A stretch of 64,000 nt of DNA, taken from positions 1 to 64,000 of the forward strand of contig JAVBLK010000037.1 in NCBI GenBank assembly GCA_031553565.1, written 5' to 3'. Source of the stretch: JAVBLK01 sp031553565. Lineage in GTDB: Bacteria; Bacillota; Clostridia; Christensenellales; DUVY01. Every line of letters begins with the position of its first letter. Positions within the stretch are counted from its first letter, which is position 1. The position numbers and the translations under genes were made by a program. Positions 8,092 to 16,477 of this stretch are shown here, piece by piece. A model generated the notes under the pieces. It did no database searches. It was not told the origin of the DNA and saw nothing but the letters and a program-made list of their open reading frames with translations.

Positions 8092-8778
8092 TTACACTCC
8101 CCTGACAATAACTTTTTGTACGTATTTTTTCGCGGTGTCCGCGGCCTCGTCAAAGAATTTTTTATCGTGCGCCAGGTACTTCATCCCGATTATTTTATCA
8201 TTGGAACGGTGGTGCTGATATTGCTGCAGCGCGTATTGCCTGGCCCCCGAAATCGTTTTTGCGATTTCCTCTATGTCTGAAACGCCAAGCTGCGGGATGC
8301 ACGTCGTCCTGAATTCGTAATCGATACCGCTCCCCATTATTATCCTGATACTCTCTTTAAGCGCCGCCGCATCCGCGTCCACGCACGCCGCTGTCCGGTA
8401 TTTATTAAACGGCGCTTTTATGTCCATTGCGATAAAATCAAGCAATTCTTTTCCAAGAAGCTCTTTTATCACGCCGGGATACGCGCCGTTTGTGTCCAGT
8501 TTGATAAGGTAACCCATTTCCTTGACCTCGGACATCATTTCGGCAAGCCCTTTTTGCATGCAGACCTCGCCGCCCGAAAAGACGACCGCGTCCAGCTGCT
8601 CCCGCCGCCGGTATAAAAAATCCAGTATTTCGTTGTTATCTAAGGATTCCTGCTGCGAAAGCAAGCCCCGGTTATGGCAGTACCAGCAGTCATAATTGCA
8701 GCCTGTGGAAAACAATACCGCGGCGATCTTGCCCGGATAATCTACAAATGAATTCTTGGACATTCCTCCGATTTGCAC
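8092..8778 (-). CDS. nrdG: Anaerobic ribonucleotide reductase activating enzyme (radical SAM)
   Basis: 228-residue radical SAM protein with CNYDCWYC (Cys-x3-Cys-x2-Cys, residues 27-34) for the [4Fe-4S] cluster that cleaves S-adenosylmethionine. It also has FSGGE near residue 68 and LDTNG near 95, typical of pyruvate-formate-lyase/NrdG-type activases. Its job would be to generate the glycyl radical on NrdD, encoded about 370 bases upstream on the same strand. The start is GTG at 8778, with AGGAG 9 bases ahead. An in-frame ATG at 8763 has its purine run too close. Two repeat elements (R1 and R3) separate it from nrdD, so co-transcription would include them. Confidence 0.88.
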   Translation of the reverse strand: MQIGGMSKNSFVDYPGKIAAVLFSTGCNYDCWYCHNRGLLSQQESLDNNEILDFLYRRREQLDAVVFSGGEVCMQKGLAEMMSEVKEMGYLIKLDTNGAYPGVIKELLGKELLDFIAMDIKAPFNKYRTAACVDADAAALKESIRIIMGSGIDYEFRTTCIPQLGVSDIEEIAKTISGARQYALQQYQHHRSNDKIIGMKYLAHDKKFFDEAADTAKKYVQKVIVRGV

Positions 8779-8800
8779 TGCGCTTCGCTCCTGTAAAGAT

Positions 8801-8966
8801 TAAGGAAGCGATGAATAAATGAGATCAATTTAGAGCAAGTATTTTTTAGCCCTGAAAATGACTTGTTTGCGACGCAAATAGTAGAACTACTTGCTAAGTA
8901 AAGAAGGCATTTTCAGGCAAAAAAGACGCGGCTATAAATTATATCGAATTATTCAGCGCTTCCTTA
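8801..8966 (+). repeat. R1 palindromic element, copy 1
   Basis: 166 bp bounded by terminal inverted repeats TAAGGAAGCGATGAATAA and TTATTCAGCGCTTCCTTA. Inside are AGAGCAAGTATTTTTTAG near the left and GGCAAAAAAGACGCGGCT near the right, which recur in the four other copies. The whole unit can fold as one long imperfect hairpin. It lies between nrdD and nrdG. It carries no ORF, so it resembles a MITE or a structured intergenic repeat. Confidence 0.85.
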
Positions 8967-9030
8967 ATGCCCCCGGGGGGGGGTTCCCCTAGGGGCAATA
9001 ATTAATAACTCTTTTCTTCCCTGACGGATA

Positions 9031-9155
9031 ATAAGGGCATAGATGCAAGGCAGCGGCGCGAAACAGGGTTCTTGCAGCCCGGAGCTGTATCGAAATACGC
9101 GGAGGGGGTGCAAGGTTCCTGTTTCGCGACGATCCCGCCGCATATATGCCCTTAT
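9031..9155 (+). repeat. R3 palindromic element, copy 1
   Basis: Ends ATAAGGGCAT (9031) and ATGCCCTTAT (to 9155) are inverted. The interior GCAAGGCAGCGGCGCG, AGCTGTATCGAAATACGCGG and GACGATCCCGCCGC closely match the two copies at 58309-58646. Its right end contains the TAA stop of nrdD (9152-9154). Confidence 0.75.
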
Positions 9156-11287
9156 TTGATGTTGACGTAAGTCTTTGGCTTTGACGCGATAACCTTGCTG
9201 CCCTCGGCGCCGCTGGTCTTGAACTTGACGCGCTCCTTGTACTCTTCCTTCTTGCCCAGATTATAGTTCTGTACTGGCCTTAAATATCCGGTCACGCGGC
9301 TCCATACCTCTGCGGTTTTGCCGCAGGACGGGCAATCGAAATGCTCGCCGGCGACATAACCGTGGTCGGGGCAGATCGAGAATGTCGGAGTGATCGAAAT
9401 ATAGGGCATCTTGCTCATTTCAAAGGTCTTCTTGATGATCGCCTTGCAGGTCCCGATATCGTCGACCCTTTCGCCTAAGTAAAGGTGCTGGACCGTCCCG
9501 CCGGTGTAAAGTGATTGCAGCTCGTCCTGTAATTCAATGACCTCGAAAATATCGTCGGTAAAATTAACGGGCACCTGCGTCGAGTTGGTGTAATACGGCT
9601 CATCCTTGCCGCTGGCGATAATGGACGGGAAACGCTTTCTGTCAAGGCGCGCCAAACGGTAGCTGGTGCCTTCGGCGGGAGTGGCCTCCAGGTTGTACAT
9701 ATGGCCGGTCTCTGTCTGGAATTCCACCATAACGCCGCGTAAGTAGTTCATTACTTTGAGGGCGAATTCAAGCCCTTCCTTTGTCGTGATATCCTTGCCG
9801 ATAAAGTTTAAGAGCGCCTCGTTCATGCCGACGATGCCGATCGTGTTGAAGTGATTGGCCCAGTACTGGCCGGTACGCGTTTTCACGTCGCGCAAAAAGT
9901 GGCACGCGTAAGGGTAAAGACCCTTGCCGGACTGCTCCTCGACGATCTTGCGCTTGATTTCTAATGAGGTCTTGGCCGTTACAGCCAGTTTCTTCAGCCT
10001 TGTGAAAAATTCTTCTTCGGTCTTTGCCAAAAACCCTATGCGCGGCAGGTTGATAGTGACGACGCCGATACTGCCCGTAAGCGGGTTAGAGCCGAACAGT
10101 CCGCCGCCGCGTTTTCTAAGCTCGGTAACGTCCAGCCGCAGCCGGCAGCACATCGAAACCGCGTCCTCAGGGTTAAGATCGCTGTTGACATAATTGGCGA
10201 AATACGGGATGCCGTACTTTGCCGTCATGCCCATGACCGAGTCGACCACAGGGCTGTCCCACTCGAAATCCTTTGTCACGTTGATCGTGGGGATCGGGAA
10301 CGTGAATACGCGCCCTTTTGCGTCGCCCTCGATCATGACCTCGCAAAAGGCCATATTGAACATATCCATCTCGGCCTGGAACTGGCCGTAGGTATACTCG
10401 GTGTATTCGCCGCCGACTATTACAGGCTCGTCCTTTAAGGTCTTGGGCACCTTGATATCCAGCGTTACGTTGGAGAACGGGCACTGGAAGCCCACCCTGG
10501 TCGGCACGTTGATGTTAAAGACGAATTCCTGCAAACACTGCTTGACCTGCTTGAAGGTCATGTTATCCAACCGGATGAACGGCGCAAGGAACGTGTCAAA
10601 GCTGCTCCATGCCTGCGCGCCGGCCGTCTCGCCCTGCGTGGTGAACGTTGCGTTGACGACTTGTCCCAAAAAGCTGCGCATATGCTTGGCAGGCTTACTC
10701 TCTACCTTGCCCGACACGCCGCCGAAGCCGTCGCGAAGCAGCTGGCGAAGATCCCAGCCCGCGCAATACGGGCCGAAAAACCCAAGGTCATGCAGGTGGA
10801 TATCGCCGCCCTCGTGCGCATCGCGGACGTCCGACGGATAGATCTCGTGCAGCCAGTATTTCTTGGTGAAAGCCTCGCGCACATAGTTGTTGAGGCCGTT
10901 GACCGACTTCTGCATATTGGCGTTTTCCTGGATGCTCCAGTCCTTGTCGGCAAGGTATTCGCCGAACATATCGATGGTCGCGCCGATCAGCGCGTTGATG
11001 TCGCGCGCGCCCTTCCTCTTTTCACGGTAAAGTATATAGGCCTTCGCGGTCCTTGCGTGCCCGTTGTTGATCAGCACGGTCTCGACGATGTCCTGTATGT
11101 CCTCGACCTGAGGACGGCGGTCAACAAACCTTTTTTGCAGCTCCGCCACAACCTCGTCCGAAAGCTTCTCGGCCAAATGCTTGTCCGAGCCGCCGACAGC
11201 AACCGCCGCCTTGTAAATTGCCTCTGTGATCTTCTCCTGTCTGAACAGTTCGACTCTGCCGTCGCGTTTCAGGATTTCCATAACCAT
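9152..11287 (-). CDS. nrdD: Anaerobic ribonucleoside-triphosphate reductase (class III)
   Basis: 711 residues. It reduces NTPs to dNTPs by a glycyl-radical mechanism under anoxia. Visible parts: an N-terminal ATP-cone (from EILKRDGRVELFRQEKI to about residue 95), a catalytic domain, a C-terminal zinc site CPDHGY...CPSCG, and RVTGYLRPVQNYNLGK, where the Gly of RVTGY is the expected radical site. The longest frame would begin at 11395, but that start lies inside the promoter/NrdR box. The ATG at 11287 has AAAGGTAAGGT just upstream and gives the normal N-terminus. Regulation by NrdR is supported by two boxes at 11377-11423. The stop codon is inside repeat R3. Confidence 0.95.
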   Translation of the reverse strand: MVMEILKRDGRVELFRQEKITEAIYKAAVAVGGSDKHLAEKLSDEVVAELQKRFVDRRPQVEDIQDIVETVLINNGHARTAKAYILYREKRKGARDINALIGATIDMFGEYLADKDWSIQENANMQKSVNGLNNYVREAFTKKYWLHEIYPSDVRDAHEGGDIHLHDLGFFGPYCAGWDLRQLLRDGFGGVSGKVESKPAKHMRSFLGQVVNATFTTQGETAGAQAWSSFDTFLAPFIRLDNMTFKQVKQCLQEFVFNINVPTRVGFQCPFSNVTLDIKVPKTLKDEPVIVGGEYTEYTYGQFQAEMDMFNMAFCEVMIEGDAKGRVFTFPIPTINVTKDFEWDSPVVDSVMGMTAKYGIPYFANYVNSDLNPEDAVSMCCRLRLDVTELRKRGGGLFGSNPLTGSIGVVTINLPRIGFLAKTEEEFFTRLKKLAVTAKTSLEIKRKIVEEQSGKGLYPYACHFLRDVKTRTGQYWANHFNTIGIVGMNEALLNFIGKDITTKEGLEFALKVMNYLRGVMVEFQTETGHMYNLEATPAEGTSYRLARLDRKRFPSIIASGKDEPYYTNSTQVPVNFTDDIFEVIELQDELQSLYTGGTVQHLYLGERVDDIGTCKAIIKKTFEMSKMPYISITPTFSICPDHGYVAGEHFDCPSCGKTAEVWSRVTGYLRPVQNYNLGKKEEYKERVKFKTSGAEGSKVIASKPKTYVNIK

Positions 11288-11365
11288 AATCAGTACCTTA
11301 CCTTTTGTAGTATTACTATTTTTTTCCCGAAGGCCGTTAATCAAGAGCCGTAAGGGAGCATACAC

Positions 11366-11395
11366 ATAATACCACACCACTATATATAGTGTCAA
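11366..11395 (-). promoter_or_regulatory. nrdD promoter
   Basis: On the minus strand TTGACA (11395-11390), 18-base spacer, TATTAT (11371-11366). The proximal NrdR box overlaps the -35 and spacer, so bound repressor would block RNA polymerase. Confidence 0.7.
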
Positions 11396-11423
11396 GCGTT
11401 TTATTTAGAACTATATATAGATA
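11377..11423 (-). promoter_or_regulatory. Tandem NrdR boxes
   Basis: Box 1 (11377-11392) reads CCACTATATATAGTGT, one mismatch from the consensus ACACTATATATAGTGT. Box 2 (11408-11423) reads GAACTATATATAGATA. The boxes are 31 bp apart, three helical turns, the usual arrangement for NrdR, the ATP/dATP-sensing repressor of ribonucleotide reductase genes. nrdR itself is not in the window. Confidence 0.88.
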
Positions 11424-11436
11424 TTCGCGGGCGGGT

Positions 11437-11628
11437 CTAACTCGCTGTTTTCATATAAAATCGTTATTTTTATATGAAAACTGCTCCTACAACCCCCCGC
11501 GTGCCCCCTGGGGGACCGAAAAAAAATCGTAGATTTTTTTTGTCCCATTAAAGGCTTTCAATGGGGGCTAGCTCGCAATTTTGACTTATCTCTGAATGAT
11601 ATAAATCAAAACCGCTCCTACGCCCCCC
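11437..11628. repeat. Pair of short palindromic repeats upstream of nrdD
   Basis: Two similar units of about 62 bp (11437-11498 and 11568-11628) share CTAxCTCGC at the left and GCTCCTACxxCCCCC at the right. Each encloses a hairpin: TTTTCATATAAAA with its complement in the first, and a decayed version in the second. Between them lies another palindrome, AAAAAAAATCGTAGATTTTTTTT. No gene in this gap beyond the nrdD promoter. Confidence 0.6.
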
Positions 11629-11691
11629 TTGAGACGACGGCTAATGCCGCCGCTCTTTTTTTGGGGTGCTTATTTTTTCGGCTTACCTTGC

Positions 11692-13371
11692 CTAAAACTT
11701 ATTCAGCTTCTTTTTGATGTCGTTGACCGCCTTGTCTATTTTGTCTTTATCGGAAGCGGCGGAGGTCTTCTTTTTGGCTGATATCGAGGTGTTCTTAGCT
11801 GACGTATTGTTTTTTGAGGTCGATGGCGACGATCTTGACGCGGATGCGCCTGTTGTCTTTTTCCCGGTTGTTTGCTTTGCGCCCGGCTCGTACTGCGGGG
11901 CGATCCTAAAGGAATCCGCGGGCGCGGAGGATCTTACGTCCGTCCCCGCCGCGTTCAGCGCGTTTACCGCAGCGTTCCTTTTTACGCCGGCCTTCCCCGT
12001 TCTGCCAGCCTTAATGCAAAAGAGCAGTATGAAAATAATCACCACTATGCCGCCGCCTATCGTTATCCACGAGAGCGGCTCGATAGTTTCGGTTTGCTCG
12101 ATTTTTACCGTGCCGTACATCAGCTGTTTGTTGTTTACGGAAAGTAAGATCGTACCCACTTTGTCCGTCCTTATTATATTATCGGCCTTAACGCCGTAAT
12201 TATCAGTCAGCCGCGCCAAGGTTTCCGTATGAGGATGTTTATAATTGTTTCCTTCTTGATTGGAACTGACGACTGCAAGAACGCCGTCGTTTTTATTTGC
12301 AGCTGTAACATCCTTCTTCGCCAGCGGCATAACCACGTCTAAATAGCCCTCGCTGGTGGAAGTGCTGCTGCCGTGATGGCCCAGCTTTATAACGTCCGCC
12401 TTTTTCCCAAAGCTGTCGCGCGTATATTCGGCGGCAAACCGCGCCTCGCCCTCGGCCTCGCTGTCGCCCGTAAACATAAACCGCTTGCCCTGATAGTCAA
12501 GCGAAATGATCGGCGAGTAGTCGTTGACATTGTTCCAGCCGCCCTTTGTCGGCGCGTAAAAAGTGACAAGGTAGTCGCTGTTTGCTCCGTCGTATTTTCC
12601 GTCGCCGTTCACGTCGCCTAAAATATCCATTTTAGAGTTCTTGTACATCGTGGTGCCGTCGTCTAATTTAGTGATATTGTTCCCGCCGGAGGCCTTGAAC
12701 GGCTCTGCGTTTTTTGTCGCATCCGTGACATAGACCTCGGCTTCGCCCGCGTACATAGCGGCGATCGCGTTCTTATATGATACTGTGTCCTTGTTCCATT
12801 TCTGATTGGCCGCTACGTTATCCCAAAGTCCCTGTAATCCGGTCTTTGACAGCGCGGGATCGATATAGCCTTTGTTTGTCGCTACCTGGTCGGGACGGTA
12901 TATCCTGCCGCCTGATTTTACCGGAAACCTTTTTATAATGTCGTCAAAGCCGCCGCAGTGGTCGTCGTCGCTGTGCGTAAGTATCGCGTAATCAAAATTC
13001 TTGATATCGGGCAGGCTGCTTTCCATATATGTAAAGAACTTTTCCTTCTGGTTATCCTTGCCGCCGTCGATAAGCATATTTTTTCCGTCCGGCAGCTCGA
13101 TAACGCAGGCGTCGCCCTGCCCCACGTCCACATAATGCACCTTCAGGCTGCCGGCGCTAAGGTCGCCCGCCGTCGCCGCGCTGCCGTCCTGCTTCTTTAA
13201 ATTCGCCACGTCCGCGGTGCCGTACTTTGCAATATTCAGCATCCTGTCGATATCCGTACGGAAAAAATAGACCGACGCGCCGTACGCGACCAGCACCAGT
13301 ACAAAAATGACCAGCTTTATGCGGAACGCTTTCTGTTTTGCGGTACTCCCGCCCGTTTTAGTTTTCGCCAT
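11692..13371 (-). CDS. Membrane-anchored ComEC-like metallo-beta-lactamase-fold hydrolase
   Basis: 559 residues. An N-terminal membrane helix (about 18-40) is followed by a metallo-hydrolase domain beginning VHYVDVGQGDACVIELPDG, with the metal motif THSDDDHCGG near residue 137 and later GHHGSSTSTS. This matches the soluble domain of ComEC/Rec2, but the competence channel region is missing, so a role in DNA uptake is not implied. Around residue 255 is DVNGDGKYDG, an EF-hand/dockerin-type calcium loop. A second membrane helix near 437-460 precedes a long Ser/Thr/Lys-rich tail. With two helices the hydrolase domain most likely faces outside. Substrate unknown: extracellular nucleic acid or phosphodiester is a guess. 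GGGAAGGT precedes the ATG. It lies 26 bases after patatin, probably the same operon. Confidence 0.8.
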   Translation of the reverse strand: MAKTKTGGSTAKQKAFRIKLVIFVLVLVAYGASVYFFRTDIDRMLNIAKYGTADVANLKKQDGSAATAGDLSAGSLKVHYVDVGQGDACVIELPDGKNMLIDGGKDNQKEKFFTYMESSLPDIKNFDYAILTHSDDDHCGGFDDIIKRFPVKSGGRIYRPDQVATNKGYIDPALSKTGLQGLWDNVAANQKWNKDTVSYKNAIAAMYAGEAEVYVTDATKNAEPFKASGGNNITKLDDGTTMYKNSKMDILGDVNGDGKYDGANSDYLVTFYAPTKGGWNNVNDYSPIISLDYQGKRFMFTGDSEAEGEARFAAEYTRDSFGKKADVIKLGHHGSSTSTSEGYLDVVMPLAKKDVTAANKNDGVLAVVSSNQEGNNYKHPHTETLARLTDNYGVKADNIIRTDKVGTILLSVNNKQLMYGTVKIEQTETIEPLSWITIGGGIVVIIFILLFCIKAGRTGKAGVKRNAAVNALNAAGTDVRSSAPADSFRIAPQYEPGAKQTTGKKTTGASASRSSPSTSKNNTSAKNTSISAKKKTSAASDKDKIDKAVNDIKKKLNKF

Positions 13372-13397
13372 TACCTTCCCTCAATTTTTGCCCGGTG

Positions 13398-14345
13398 TTA
13401 TTCCGTTTCTTTCTGCTTAGCCCTTACCTTGCGCACCGCGCCCGCCCCGAGGGCCTCGTCCCAGTCCTTTATAAGCTGCACCGTCACGCGCTTATCGAAA
13501 AGCTTCAGTATCTCGGGCATGGCTTCCTTTGCGGCGCGGTAACCCTCGGCGATCATTTCGCGATAGCCGTCCTTACTGGTTGATTTATATTTCCTGGTAT
13601 CGGGAAATAGAACGATATCGGAATTGATAATGCCGGTTTTTCCGTTGCCGGTAATGCTCATCCGCATTGCCGCCTTGAATACGTCCATCGTTTTTAAGGA
13701 GTCCGTACCGATCCCGCGGCCGCTGTTGACCTCGACCGACACGACAAAATCCGCGCCCATTTCCCGCACTACGTCGGCGGGCAGCACGTTCTTTATACCG
13801 CCGTCGATCAGATGCTTGTCATCCCAAATCACCGGCTTGAAAATGCCGGGCACGCAGCAGCTGGCCGAGACCGCGCGCGCCACGCTGCCGCGGTCCAAAT
13901 GCACCTCCTGACCCGTCACCAGGTCGCACGCAACTGCGACAAAGGGGATTTTAAGGTCGGAAAACATAGCGTCGCCGATAAAGTCGCGCATTATACCCTC
14001 GATATTCGACGGGTTGGAGGTCGAAAAAATAAAGGTGCTGTCACGAACGTCCTCGACCTTTAGGCCCTCGCCCGCGGCCTCGATCTCCGGAAGCGGCAGG
14101 CCGTAGGAATAGAGCGCGCCGACAATACTGCCGGCGCTGGTGCCCGCGATCATATCGAAATTAAGCCCTGCCTCGGAAAACGCTTTCAGCGCGCCGATAT
14201 GCGCAAACCCGCGCGCGCCGCCGCCCGACAGGGCAAGCCCGATCCGCGGCTTCCTTGTCGGCAGGTTGGCCTGCACATACGCCGCGCGTTTCTTTACCTT
14301 CTCGGCAAGCCGGAGTTCCTTGTCTTTACGAAAGAAAAATGCCAT
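13398..14345 (-). CDS. Patatin-like phospholipase
   Basis: 315 residues of the bacterial patatin/RssA-like family. Motifs: oxyanion loop GGGARGFAHIG near residue 40, nucleophile elbow GTSAG near 72 (catalytic Ser), and DGG near 187 with the catalytic Asp. These serine hydrolases cleave acyl chains from membrane lipids. The longest frame starts at 14396, but a very good promoter (TTGCAT-N17-TATAAT) ends at 14353. Transcription is predicted at 14346/14345, so the ATG at 14345 is the first codon of a leaderless message. The ATG at 14354 overlaps the -10 box and is unlikely. The ComEC-like gene follows 26 bases later. Confidence 0.85.
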   Translation of the reverse strand: MAFFFRKDKELRLAEKVKKRAAYVQANLPTRKPRIGLALSGGGARGFAHIGALKAFSEAGLNFDMIAGTSAGSIVGALYSYGLPLPEIEAAGEGLKVEDVRDSTFIFSTSNPSNIEGIMRDFIGDAMFSDLKIPFVAVACDLVTGQEVHLDRGSVARAVSASCCVPGIFKPVIWDDKHLIDGGIKNVLPADVVREMGADFVVSVEVNSGRGIGTDSLKTMDVFKAAMRMSITGNGKTGIINSDIVLFPDTRKYKSTSKDGYREMIAEGYRAAKEAMPEILKLFDKRVTVQLIKDWDEALGAGAVRKVRAKQKETE

Positions 14346-14381
14346 AGGAGTCATTATAGCATTTCCATAAAGAGTATGCAA
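14346..14381 (-). promoter_or_regulatory. Sigma-A promoter giving a leaderless patatin mRNA
   Basis: Minus strand TTGCAT (14381-14376), 17-base spacer, TGC then TATAAT (14358-14353). Counting seven bases from the -10 places +1 at 14346, one base before the ATG. Confidence 0.75.
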
Positions 14382-14444
14382 AAGTCTGAGCGGCATATAT
14401 ACGCGGCAGGAACTGATTTCCGGTAAATCCCCCCCAAAAAAAAG

Positions 14445-14606
14445 TATAGTAAATCAACTTTAAAACCAGTTTCAGGTTCGAGCAGATATTTGAGGATAAA
14501 ACGGATAAAAGCGGAGCCTTTATTAGAAATAAAGGCGAGCAGTTTATACCGTTTTATACCAAATAGATACCGAAGATGAGCTGGTTTAAAAGTTAGTTTA
14601 CTATAA
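14445..14606 (+). repeat. R2 palindromic element, copy 1
   Basis: About 160 bp with inverted ends: TATAGTAAATCAACTTTAAA and CCAG on the left, CTGG and TTTAAAAGTTAGTTTACTATA on the right. The centre contains a further hairpin around CCTTTATTAGAAATAAAGG. No ORF inside. A 60-bp internally deleted relative lies at 22320-22379 and a remnant at 37816-37851. Confidence 0.75.
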
Positions 14607-14747
14607 TATACAAAAGTAAGTTCCCCGGAGGAAGCCAAAAGCAAAAAGGCAACCGGGAAAACTGCGCGCGGGGTCAAAATGCCCACGGCGAACATAAGAT
14701 GATATTGATGCGGTTTTTTCCGTATTAATTTTGGGGGGAAAGAAATC

Positions 14748-14975
14748 TTGGAACTAAATTGTTATTCGCCATGTGAAAATAAGCGGTCCGCTGCGGCGGT
14801 CCTTGACCCGGTATTATTTTTCTTGTGGGTTTTCCTTGCGCTGACCTTAGGCGTGATCCTGGGCGCGTATATCTCGGCATTCGTAATCGCAAATATCGGC
14901 ATATTTATCGTATTGTCCGTCATTCTGGTCGCGCTGCTGATCGTAAAATATGTTACGCTGGCAAAAAAAAACTGA
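14748..14975 (+). CDS. Small two-helix membrane protein
   Basis: 75 residues with two hydrophobic helices (about 22-45 and 47-68) and a Lys-rich C-terminal end. Start is TTG at 14748, supported by GGGGGGAAA about 6-8 bases upstream. No family recognised. Frames this short can be chance, but the strong ribosome-binding site and consistent membrane pattern make a real gene likely. It points away from the patatin and towards the histidine kinase terminator. Confidence 0.6.
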   Translation: MELNCYSPCENKRSAAAVLDPVLFFLWVFLALTLGVILGAYISAFVIANIGIFIVLSVILVALLIVKYVTLAKKN

Positions 14976-15000
14976 GCGGCACTGCCTTAAAAACTTGTCG

Positions 15001-15031
15001 AACAAAAAATGCGGCTTCTTGAAAAGCCGCG
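15001..15031 (-). terminator. Terminator of the kinase/regulator operon
   Basis: On the minus strand GCGGCTT pairs with AAGCCGC (15011-15030), followed by ATTTTTTG. It lies 50 bases beyond the kinase stop. A second hairpin GTTCCC/GGGAAC sits at 15037-15053. Confidence 0.7.
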
Positions 15032-15079
15032 GCCGCGTTCCCTAAAAGGGAACCGGTACATAGCGTTTTTCACACTGCT

Positions 15080-16462
15080 TTATTTTTCCGCAGTATCAAG
15101 CTCGAAAAAGAATTCTACGCCCTCTTTGATGGCAGCTTCCTTTAAAATAAGGTTGGTGACGTTTTTAACGCCGTAAACTGCTCCGTGGCGGGTCAGAAGC
15201 GCCCGGACGATAGAAAGCCCGACGCCGAACCGCCCTTCCTCCCGGCTGCGGGCTTTATCGGCACGGTAGAACGCCGACCATATATTCTCGATGTCGGCGT
15301 CAGCGATATGGCCGCCGCTGTTGATGACCGACAGACGGTATTTATCGCCCCCGGCCTCGCCCCTGACATATACGATTTTGTTTGAGTCAGCGTGAGAAAT
15401 GGCGTTGTTCAAATAATTATTAAGGCACTGTTCGATGCGGTCGGGATCGGCGTTGACAAAGCCTTGCCCCGCCGAAATAATCAGGTTGATGCCGTTCTTC
15501 TTTAAAATGTCGTCATATTTATGGATCACACGGTAGGCAAGCTCGCCCATGTCGAACGCGCTGATATTCAGCTTGTACTCCGTCGATTCGTATTTGCTTA
15601 AGGACAGCAGGTCGCCGACCAGCCGCGACATCCTGTCGACCTCCTCGCTGATCACAAGCGTATAGTCGCGGCGGCGCTCGCGGTCGTCGACGCCGATCTG
15701 CAATGCCTCGGCATAGCCGCCTATTATGGACAGCGGCGTCTTTAATTCATGGCTGACGTCCGAAACGAATTTTTTGCGCATCTTGTCCATCTCGCGCTCG
15801 TGCAAAAGCTCGGTTTGCAGCTGTTCGTTGCGCTCCTTAAGATCGGATAAAGCGGTTTTCAATTTCACGCTCATTTCCTGCACGCTGCCGGCAAGCTGCC
15901 CGATCTCGTCCTTTCTGTCAATATCCAGCTTGTAATCAAAGTTCAGCGCCGCTATCTCCTTTGCGGCTACGTTCAGCTTTTGCAGCGGCCGCGCAAAGCC
16001 CCTCGCATAGAAATAAACGCCGAATACAAAAAACACCAGAGTCATAATAAGCATCACGCGCATAAACGAAAAGGTGCCGTCATAGGGCGCGTCAAGCTCC
16101 CTGGCGTACTTAATTTTGAACTCCTCCACTATCCTATCGATCTCAACGTCCGGGTTTTTCGCTTTTTGTATGTTTATCTCCTCTTCCAGTTTTTCTAAAA
16201 AATTCTGAGAGGTCAAAGCGTCATCCCTGCCCTTATTGTACATAGGCAGGATAAACTGCATAGAAATGTATATGATAGAGGTAAAAACAAGAAAAGTTAT
16301 TGTCAGGGTAACAAAAAGCTTGGCCGCAAGGTTCAGCCGCCGCTGTTTTTCCGCATGGCTGTCGCCGCACGGATTCTCCGCGCCGCCGTCATTAGGCTGC
16401 GGCGCGGATCCTGCGGCAGCGTCTGCCGCTTTCTTTTTTTCTTCTATTTCGTCACCGGCCAT
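15080..16462 (-). CDS. Sensor histidine kinase (OmpR-pair type)
   Basis: 460 residues: a polar N-terminus, membrane helix about 48-70, a short external region of about 60 residues, a second helix about 130-152, HAMP domain to about 205, HisKA with VSDVSHELKTPLSI (phospho-His near 237), then an HATPase domain with NNYLNNAISHA (N box) and GVGLSIV (G box). Several Asp/Glu substitutions soften the usual N box but it looks functional. Encoded 15 bases after its response regulator on the same strand. The small sensing loop suggests it detects an envelope or membrane signal; which one is not readable. Confidence 0.9.
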   Translation of the reverse strand: MAGDEIEEKKKAADAAAGSAPQPNDGGAENPCGDSHAEKQRRLNLAAKLFVTLTITFLVFTSIIYISMQFILPMYNKGRDDALTSQNFLEKLEEEINIQKAKNPDVEIDRIVEEFKIKYARELDAPYDGTFSFMRVMLIMTLVFFVFGVYFYARGFARPLQKLNVAAKEIAALNFDYKLDIDRKDEIGQLAGSVQEMSVKLKTALSDLKERNEQLQTELLHEREMDKMRKKFVSDVSHELKTPLSIIGGYAEALQIGVDDRERRRDYTLVISEEVDRMSRLVGDLLSLSKYESTEYKLNISAFDMGELAYRVIHKYDDILKKNGINLIISAGQGFVNADPDRIEQCLNNYLNNAISHADSNKIVYVRGEAGGDKYRLSVINSGGHIADADIENIWSAFYRADKARSREEGRFGVGLSIVRALLTRHGAVYGVKNVTNLILKEAAIKEGVEFFFELDTAEK

Positions 16463-16477
16463 ATTATTATCCGCGCG

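Noticed and set aside
11692..13371. Full ComEC competence channel
   Set aside because: Only the metallo-hydrolase domain and two anchoring helices are present.
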